A stretch of DNA of 64,000 nucleotides from Planobispora longispora (GTDB lineage Bacteria > Actinomycetota > Actinomycetes > Streptosporangiales > Streptosporangiaceae), in contig NZ_BOOH01000010.1 in the NCBI RefSeq assembly GCF_016863135.1, positions 1 through 64,000 on the forward strand, read 5' to 3'. The notes under the pieces are model-generated. The model searched no databases. It was not told the origin of the DNA and worked only from the letters and a program-made list of their open reading frames with translations. Position numbers and translations under genes: made by a program. Numbering within the stretch: position 1 is the first letter of the stretch; each line of letters begins with the position of its first letter. Below, piece after piece: positions 60,101-64,000 of the stretch.

Positions 60101-61044
60101 ACCGGACCGCCGACAGCATCGCCGGGACCGCCGGTGGGGATGGTGATGCCGGGATGGTTGGGGTTGACGCCGCCGAAGTCGAAGCCGGCGTATATCTGGA
60201 CGCCCTGGCCGGTAAGTCCATAGCCCCAGGATTTGTACCGGGCCCAGGCTTCGGTCAGATTCGTGGTCATGGTGTCCACGGCGTCGGGGACGCCGTTGGC
60301 GTTGGCGTCCATCGCGACGACGCCGTCCACCCGTGCCCAGACTCCGCCACCGTTACCGTTGGACACCCATGCCTCGGACAGGCCGTCGACGTTGTAGTAG
60401 AGGTTGAATTGGGTGGTGGTGGTGACGGTGTGCACACAGTCGAAGTAGCTGCCGGCGAAGGTCGCATGGGTTCTGTGATCACCGCACTCGGTCCACGGTG
60501 AAGGCGGCGCAGCCGAGGATGTCCGTGCCGTTCCGGACGTCGAGCGGGTTGCGGCGGGGTCGGGCTGCCTGAAAGTCTCGGTCAGCCACGCCTTGGTCTC
60601 CGATGACGCCTGCTGCTCGGCCAATTGCAACGCGTAATACAGTGCCAGGCCCGCCTCGTGAGGAATGCCCTCCGCGGAGCGATACTTTTTCGGTACATTT
60701 TCCGGCTGCGTCAGCCGTTCGACCGAGTGGTGTACATACTCGTCGATACTTATCTCGTTGCGTTTCCATGCCTGGGACAGCGGATCCTCGTCACCGAAGT
60801 CCGGCTTCTCGGCCGCGAGTTTCTTGTGCAGCTCGCTTTCCGGCCGTTCGACCAGCTGATACGGTCGGGGTGCATCACTGGGCGGGGTCGGCTGGGGTGA
60901 TGCGGATGTCGCCGGATCCGTGGTGGGAGAAGGTTTCGCGGCGGCGCGGGGGGCCACGGATAACTGCAGGACGCCCGTGAGTAGTCCGGCCACCGCCAAT
61001 ACGACAATCCGTCCTGGGAGGCGGCCTCTGCGAAGTATCGACAA
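57136..61044 (-). CDS. Secreted modular protein: metallopeptidase, DUF4185-like propeller and FnIII domains
   Basis: The 1302-residue protein uses a TTG start at 61044 with AGGAG 6 bases upstream. A signal peptide (RIVVLAVAGLLTGVLQLSV) is followed by a Pro/Thr linker. The peptidase domain has HEMFH at 343-347 and WWMEATAEW about 25-30 residues later, a gluzincin-like zinc site. A beta-sandwich region (about 510-650) follows. The propeller-like domain (about 660-1010) has KRAWFFSDTILGSPG, TSFIRNSIVVQNG, DYTYIYGFESKATFG and YQPRFIDVPI, closely paralleling the protein at 35062. A Pro-rich linker leads to two FnIII-type repeats, the first opening GHVNLKWDDVG. It should be exported and act on extracellular protein or glycan. 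The domain plan parallels the 51172 protein. Confidence 0.82.
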   Translation of the reverse strand: MSILRRGRLPGRIVVLAVAGLLTGVLQLSVAPRAAAKPSPTTDPATSASPQPTPPSDAPRPYQLVERPESELHKKLAAEKPDFGDEDPLSQAWKRNEISIDEYVHHSVERLTQPENVPKKYRSAEGIPHEAGLALYYALQLAEQQASSETKAWLTETFRQPDPAATRSTSGTARTSSAAPPSPWTECGDHRTHATFAGSYFDCVHTVTTTTQFNLYYNVDGLSEAWVSNGNGGGVWARVDGVVAMDANANGVPDAVDTMTTNLTEAWARYKSWGYGLTGQGVQIYAGFDFGGVNPNHPGITIPTGGPGDAVGGPVILLPADPGDPLPGSSTRRDWKYTYLPYHEMFHAVQYHYLSNAHLGANVTSINWWMEATAEWATHTLYKQINSSGPQPDAYAWNLPLFLDHPELALNSALNPWSTSPKRQYGAFIFASYLTERTSLDFVLKTWQAMGNKLPIEAIEQVLAGYGRDLGTELQGFAVANYRLTGTTPNLSTFLRASDGYVDPDASTTWRALLKTGRPARAAEKSLAWGGGSSSGYTTVWPGGTSYIELSPPATGQGRMMVRVTAPDQGGPDSEVEFTYFLIAWDNLSSRTPKRWVSAQARGDDLQHDLFLSVQGGETVTLIATRTDLWADGAAVPQGAGQQVNWTASVTTEAGVRPNTTFTNMFKNYASTAGCADWSGGDATQSVKLPSGKRAWFFSDTILGSPGKRPGGFETSFIRNSIVVQNGSSLRTITGGNTCKETDTSIDFWSRYAHTPVGQGSQYWTGDAKVQGDRVVKFYYKGIADEHTRGAVTTFSIDELENNTVVKKTPEALADCFVAAPYPIIWGTALVDQGDYTYIYGFESKATFGKRIFVARTPISADLTDESSWRYFSGTDAAGNPQWGTSCSASRPLGPLAEGGFSVAHINDQFWLIHHADPHVTPGTIAANPSRTPWGFTNTRVTLYSPPEAHTSPNFYAIYEARIHPGLSSDPSRVVISYNVNTSAVNIGCRIRTDYYPETYQPRFIDVPITAFFSPVAPRTVSPVLEAPSAAAVPQDPPPQETAVGRGIHPPAFTDTGRPPNAPPPPPDGKLPPAEETRTAVGMSALAPDNSWYDNEIEPQRSNGGCPRLQDRQASGLAATVQPQGHVNLKWDDVGQGVWYWIWHRDATVGESWKKYELWTNKPEARVDPIGGPWNHGHTFEWYVVPFSSTKNAIEGRRSNTESKVVQVTKPAAPTGVTATGSGANTVKVSWNGVTYPSSGVHYYIHYWTGSQPPTKIGPWGEDSRSALVSPLAGGEYYCFQMTAENMGGASAKSNTACSWVP

Positions 61045-61303
61045 ATGCTTCTCCTGTTAAGGGGGTGGGACGGGGGAAACGTAACAGGAGAATGATCGCC
61101 AAGATAGATCTTGACACCTGTTTAATGGGTCGAAAATAATTCGACGATTGACGGCCCGCGGTTGCGGTGCGTATCAACGGATTTACTGTCTTGAAATCAT
61201 CGCCGGATCGGCCTGCGGCCATGTGGAACCTGCCGTCCGGAAGCCGGACGGGGCATCGCTCTAAAACTCGGGGTGGGCGGCGAGGACGCCGGAAGAAGGG
61301 CGC
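61045..61303 (-). promoter_or_regulatory. Promoter region of the giant metallopeptidase/propeller gene
   Basis: This is an A/T-rich stretch of 259 bp with no gene. An inverted repeat CAAGAT-AG-ATCTTG at 61100-61113 lies 56-69 bases before the TTG start and is a candidate operator. Confidence 0.5.
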
Positions 61304-61648
61304 TCAGTCGCCGATCTTCCAGGTCTCTCCGTAGCAGATCGGCGGGCCGTAGGAGTAGCTCTTCCCGCTGGCCGAGCGAGCGATCAGTGTGTCGTCGGCC
61401 GGTGGGTGACTGCATCGCTCGGCAGAGATGCCCATGTCGCTCCCTTCTCCCGGCGGGAGGGTGGCGAAGGGATTCTCGTTACGCTTCCACTGCACGGTGA
61501 CGGTGTCTTGGGTGCCGTTGATGATGTGGAACATCTCTTCGTCGCGGGGAGTGCTGCAGGCGGCGAGGAGAACGATGAGTGCCAGTATCGCGACGCTCGG
61601 TGGAAACCGAGGGGGGGAGATGGGGGACGCGGTACGGCGTGCGTTCAC
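61304..61648 (-). CDS. Small secreted lipoprotein of unknown function
   Basis: The 114-residue product starts at GTG 61648, with GAAAGG 5 bases upstream. A basic N-terminus is followed by VAILALIVLLAAC, with Cys31 as the lipidation site. The mature part, SxPRDEEMFHIINGTQDTVTV, reads like a small beta-sandwich. It contains two further cysteines (AERCSHPP and PPICYGETWKIGD), probably one disulfide. It should be on the outer face of the membrane. The longer open frame up to 61723 has no ribosome-binding site. It is upstream of, and co-directional with, the giant metallopeptidase gene, but 259 bp separates them. Confidence 0.7.
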   Translation of the reverse strand: MNARRTASPISPPRFPPSVAILALIVLLAACSTPRDEEMFHIINGTQDTVTVQWKRNENPFATLPPGEGSDMGISAERCSHPPADDTLIARSASGKSYSYGPPICYGETWKIGD

Positions 61649-62122
61649 GTAGCCTTTCGGAAGCTGCGACGGAGAAACCCTGCCCGGAAGGCTGCCAGAC
61701 GGTGGCTTGATAACGGCCTCCAAGAACCTGATGCCCTGGCGGGAGCAAAATGGCCTGTCCAGTCGGAAGCCTAAAGGACTGAGGTCGGTGAGGACCGGCC
61801 CTGTGAGCCTACCGGCGGCGGCGACGATCCGGAATCAGTGGCCGCGGGGAAGACCGGGATGCCGAACGAAGGACCTCCCCCTGGGGAGGCCGTCGGCCGT
61901 TTATTGTCAGATGGCATCTGTTTTCCCGGTGGACAGACTGGTCGTTGAGGTCGCCGGCGCGGCGGATTCACGAGTCGTCGCAGCGGCAGGTTCACACGGG
62001 ACACTGTCGCCCGGTTCGCATGCTCAGTTTTCGCCCCGCTGCGCGGTGGCGCCTGATCTTGATACCAACCCTTGCCGCCGGCTCCACCGTACGGGCGGCG
62101 GGGCCGGCGGCGGTTCGAGGTG
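61649..62122. other. Intergenic region between small lipoprotein and malectin-domain protein
   Basis: No gene is supported in these 474 bp. A hairpin at 61874-61889 followed by TTTATTGTC is the only clear element. Sequence near 61640-61730 should hold the lipoprotein promoter. Confidence 0.45.
61874..61889. terminator. Compact hairpin with T-rich flank
   Basis: CCTCCCC and GGGGAGG are separated by only two bases (effectively a 6-bp stem with a 4-base loop). TTTATT follows after a GC-rich stretch on the plus strand. It could end the minus-strand gene at 62123 only if read in reverse, so its direction is uncertain. Confidence 0.4.
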
Positions 62123-64000
62123 TTATGGCGCTGTCTTGTCCGGCCGCTCGGAGACGCGGACGAAGCTCACGATGGTGTTCCCCGTCCGCTTGGCGAAGCG
62201 CACGTTGAGCTGGCCGTCGGTGACCTTCACGGTGTACCGCCGGGTCACCGCGGTGTACGTGCCCGCCTCCAGGGCCAGGTCCAGCGCGGGGATGGCGAGC
62301 TGGCCCTCGACGATGACGTCGAAGACGCGCCGCCCCTCGCGCATGTTCCGGATCTCGGCGAAGCCCATCTCGACGGTGTAGACGCCGTTGGGCACCTGGT
62401 CGAAGCGGTACTCCAGCATCCCCTCGCGGGCCCGCCGGAACAGCTCCTGCTCGGCGGTGCCCGCGATCGTCCTGCTGGTCGTGTAGACGCCGGTCCCGCT
62501 GCCCACGTAGCCGTGGCCGCCCGCGCCGTACCGCTGGTCGGGGGTCCACCGGTCGCCGACGGCGTCGGTGATCGTCCTGGTGCCGCCGGAGTCCACGGCG
62601 ACCTGGTGCCTGGGCACCACGACCTTCACGACGATCTCGATCTGCGGGTTGCGGCCGCTCGCCGAGCGCACCAGCAGCCTGCCGGTGCGGACCGTGCCGG
62701 GCTGGACGCCCGCGCTGGAGGCGGTGACCTTCAACGCCGCCGACGCGCCCGGACCGAGCTCGCCCGCGGCGGGGGTCACGCTCAGCCAGGACTGGGCGGG
62801 GTCGGTCACGACGGTGTAGGCCGTGGCGCCGCCCAGGTTGCTCAGCTCGACCGTGCCGGTCCTGGTGGCCTCAGCCGGCATCACCAGGGCCAGCTCGCCG
62901 GAGGAGGCGGTCACCCGGCCGGTGGCCAGGGCGACGTCGACCCGGGTCCGGGCGCCGGCGGTGACGGTGACCTCCCGGGTGGAGGTCCCGTAGTGCTCCT
63001 TGGAGACCTCGACCTGGTAGTCGCCCGTCGGGACCTGCCCGAGGAAGGCGCCGTCCGGCCCGGTGGTGAAGGTCGCCACCTCGTCCGCCTGCCGGGTGAG
63101 CAGGGCCGTGGCCGCGGTCCGGACCTTCACCGTCGCGCCCGCCAGCGGCTCGCGGTCGTTGGCGTCGGTGACGGTGCCGGCCAGCAGCCCGTGCCGGCTC
63201 GCGGTGAAGGTCAGGCCCCGACCCTCGCCGACGGCGGCGCTGTCGTGGGAGTACTGCAGCGCGTCGGCGCCGCCCGGCCCCTCGATGCCGATCGTGGCGC
63301 CGATGCCGGAGTCGCGCTCGCTGTCGACGCCGCGGTAGCGGTAGCCGACGGAGCCGTTCTCGCCGAGCAGCACCGAGAACGAGATGCGCTGGGCGGCGTC
63401 GGCGTAGAACCGGGCGTTGCGCCATTCGATGACGAAGACGCGGTCCGGCGCGGTCCCGACGACGGCGGTGTGGACCCCGGCCTGGTCGTCCAGGACCAGG
63501 TCGTCCCAGTACGGGTAGACAGCCGTGTTGGGCGCTCCGGTGGAGGGCAGGGGACCGTTGCCCGCCACGGTGCTGGAGGCGGCGAAGCTCACGAACCCGT
63601 TGCTGCTGATCCAGCCTCCGGTGTAGGTGCCGCCGTAGAAGGGGAAGGCGAACGGCAGTGTGACCGGCTGGGCCGCGTCGTCGCCGGTGAGCGGATGTTT
63701 CTCGGTACCCGCCACGTACGGCAGGGCGGCGCTCGCGCAAGTGTGCCCGAAGGCGTCGGTACGGCGCGGCAGTTCGATGTCCCTGGTCAGGTCGGCGCCC
63801 ACGGTGACCGGCACGGTGACGCCGTCCGCGCATCGGGAGGCCGGGGTGACCTTCAGCTCGTGGTCGCCGTGCGGCAGCGTGAGCCGGTACCGTCCGGCGG
63901 CGTCGGCGACCGTGCTGACCGGGGTGCCCACCGCGGCCACCGTGGCGCCCGCCTCGGGCTCGCCGCCGACGGTGACGGTTCCCGACACCGTGCTCGCGGG
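62123..64000 (-). CDS. C-terminal part of a large secreted protein with carboxypeptidase-regulatory-like and malectin-like domains (N-terminus off window)
   Basis: About 625 residues are visible and the frame runs off base 64000. In order they show a carboxypeptidase-regulatory-like domain (SGTVTVGGEPEAGATV), then a beta-rich domain with FAFPFYGGTYTGGWISSNG and AVYPYWDDLVLDD. A second regulatory-like domain (AGTVTDANDREPLAGATVKV), an Ig-like region and a C-terminal malectin-like domain (VYTVEMGFAEIRNMREGRRV, FDVIVEGQLAI) follow. Actinobacterial proteins with this tail are often extracellular S8 peptidases. I infer, but cannot see, a catalytic domain upstream. The tail probably binds carbohydrate. 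It ends at TGA-side position 62123; the window's last bases continue the frame. Confidence 0.8.
   Translation of the reverse strand, partial: PASTVSGTVTVGGEPEAGATVAAVGTPVSTVADAAGRYRLTLPHGDHELKVTPASRCADGVTVPVTVGADLTRDIELPRRTDAFGHTCASAALPYVAGTEKHPLTGDDAAQPVTLPFAFPFYGGTYTGGWISSNGFVSFAASSTVAGNGPLPSTGAPNTAVYPYWDDLVLDDQAGVHTAVVGTAPDRVFVIEWRNARFYADAAQRISFSVLLGENGSVGYRYRGVDSERDSGIGATIGIEGPGGADALQYSHDSAAVGEGRGLTFTASRHGLLAGTVTDANDREPLAGATVKVRTAATALLTRQADEVATFTTGPDGAFLGQVPTGDYQVEVSKEHYGTSTREVTVTAGARTRVDVALATGRVTASSGELALVMPAEATRTGTVELSNLGGATAYTVVTDPAQSWLSVTPAAGELGPGASAALKVTASSAGVQPGTVRTGRLLVRSASGRNPQIEIVVKVVVPRHQVAVDSGGTRTITDAVGDRWTPDQRYGAGGHGYVGSGTGVYTTSRTIAGTAEQELFRRAREGMLEYRFDQVPNGVYTVEMGFAEIRNMREGRRVFDVIVEGQLAIPALDLALEAGTYTAVTRRYTVKVTDGQLNVRFAKRTGNTIVSFVRVSERPDKTAP

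Noticed and set aside
1-64000. CRISPR arrays, IS elements, integrases or attachment sites
   Set aside because: No regularly spaced repeat-spacer units, transposase or integrase motifs were seen. The only direct repeats are short tandem arrays.

Overview
The window is chromosomal DNA from a high-GC actinobacterium. I infer a Streptosporangiales or similar filamentous actinomycete, for four reasons: very high G+C with strong GC3 bias; many leaderless GTG/ATG starts preceded by TANNNT -10 boxes; a 180-kDa-class NAD-glutamate dehydrogenase; and an AftD-type arabinofuranosyltransferase locus without any mycolate gene. No CRISPR array, phage, IS element or tRNA was recognised. The only stable RNA gene I can support is tmRNA.

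Layout. (1) 1-7376, minus strand: a tightly overlapped (ATGA/GTGA junctions) exopolysaccharide operon. In transcription order it has a polyprenyl-P sugar transferase, an O-antigen ligase/polymerase-like protein, a MurJ/MviN-like flippase, a polysaccharide deacetylase, a GT4 glycosyltransferase and a Wzz/YveK-like chain-length protein cut by the window edge. (2) 8240-13129: the large NAD-glutamate dehydrogenase, facing a lipoprotein. (3) 14459-21151: a housekeeping block of prfB, a small zinc-ribbon membrane protein, ftsE-ftsX, smpB, a lipoprotein with a degenerate penicillin-binding fold, and ssrA (tmRNA). SmpB and tmRNA act together in ribosome rescue. (4) 21451-30604: mixed metabolism, with an ICL/PEP-mutase family enzyme, a C45-type autoproteolytic hydrolase, an aquaporin, an HtrA-like lipoprotein protease, an AMP-dependent acyl-CoA ligase, a membrane protein and a double-length acyl-CoA dehydrogenase. 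(5) 30709-50453: an envelope locus resembling the mycobacterial Rv0224c-Rv0236c neighbourhood: GT-C-like membrane proteins, a DUF2613 small protein, a GT4 enzyme, a methyltransferase, a secreted beta-propeller-like (DUF4185-type) protein, AftD, two acyltransferase-3 genes (one a double-domain fusion), two DUF3068 (PorA-like) paralogues and an IpdC-like nitronate monooxygenase. (6) 51172-62000: an accessory-looking secretome. Two giant multidomain metallopeptidases flank a Cys-rich lipoprotein and a fulvocin C-like bacteriocin-related protein, followed by a small lipoprotein. (7) 62123-64000: the C-terminal part of a large secreted protein with carboxypeptidase-regulatory-like and malectin-like domains.

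The two most interesting signals are these. First, 14-bp palindromes matching the KstR-type operator TNNAACNNGTTNNA sit in several promoters of the AftD region. This links arabinan/envelope genes with an IpdC-like steroid-catabolism gene. Second, there is a fulvocin C-like disulfide-rich C-terminus on a protein with a DCC-type CxxC domain and an internal twin-arginine segment, next to two modular secreted metallopeptidases. One of these carries a propeller domain that is also present as a stand-alone protein in the AftD locus.
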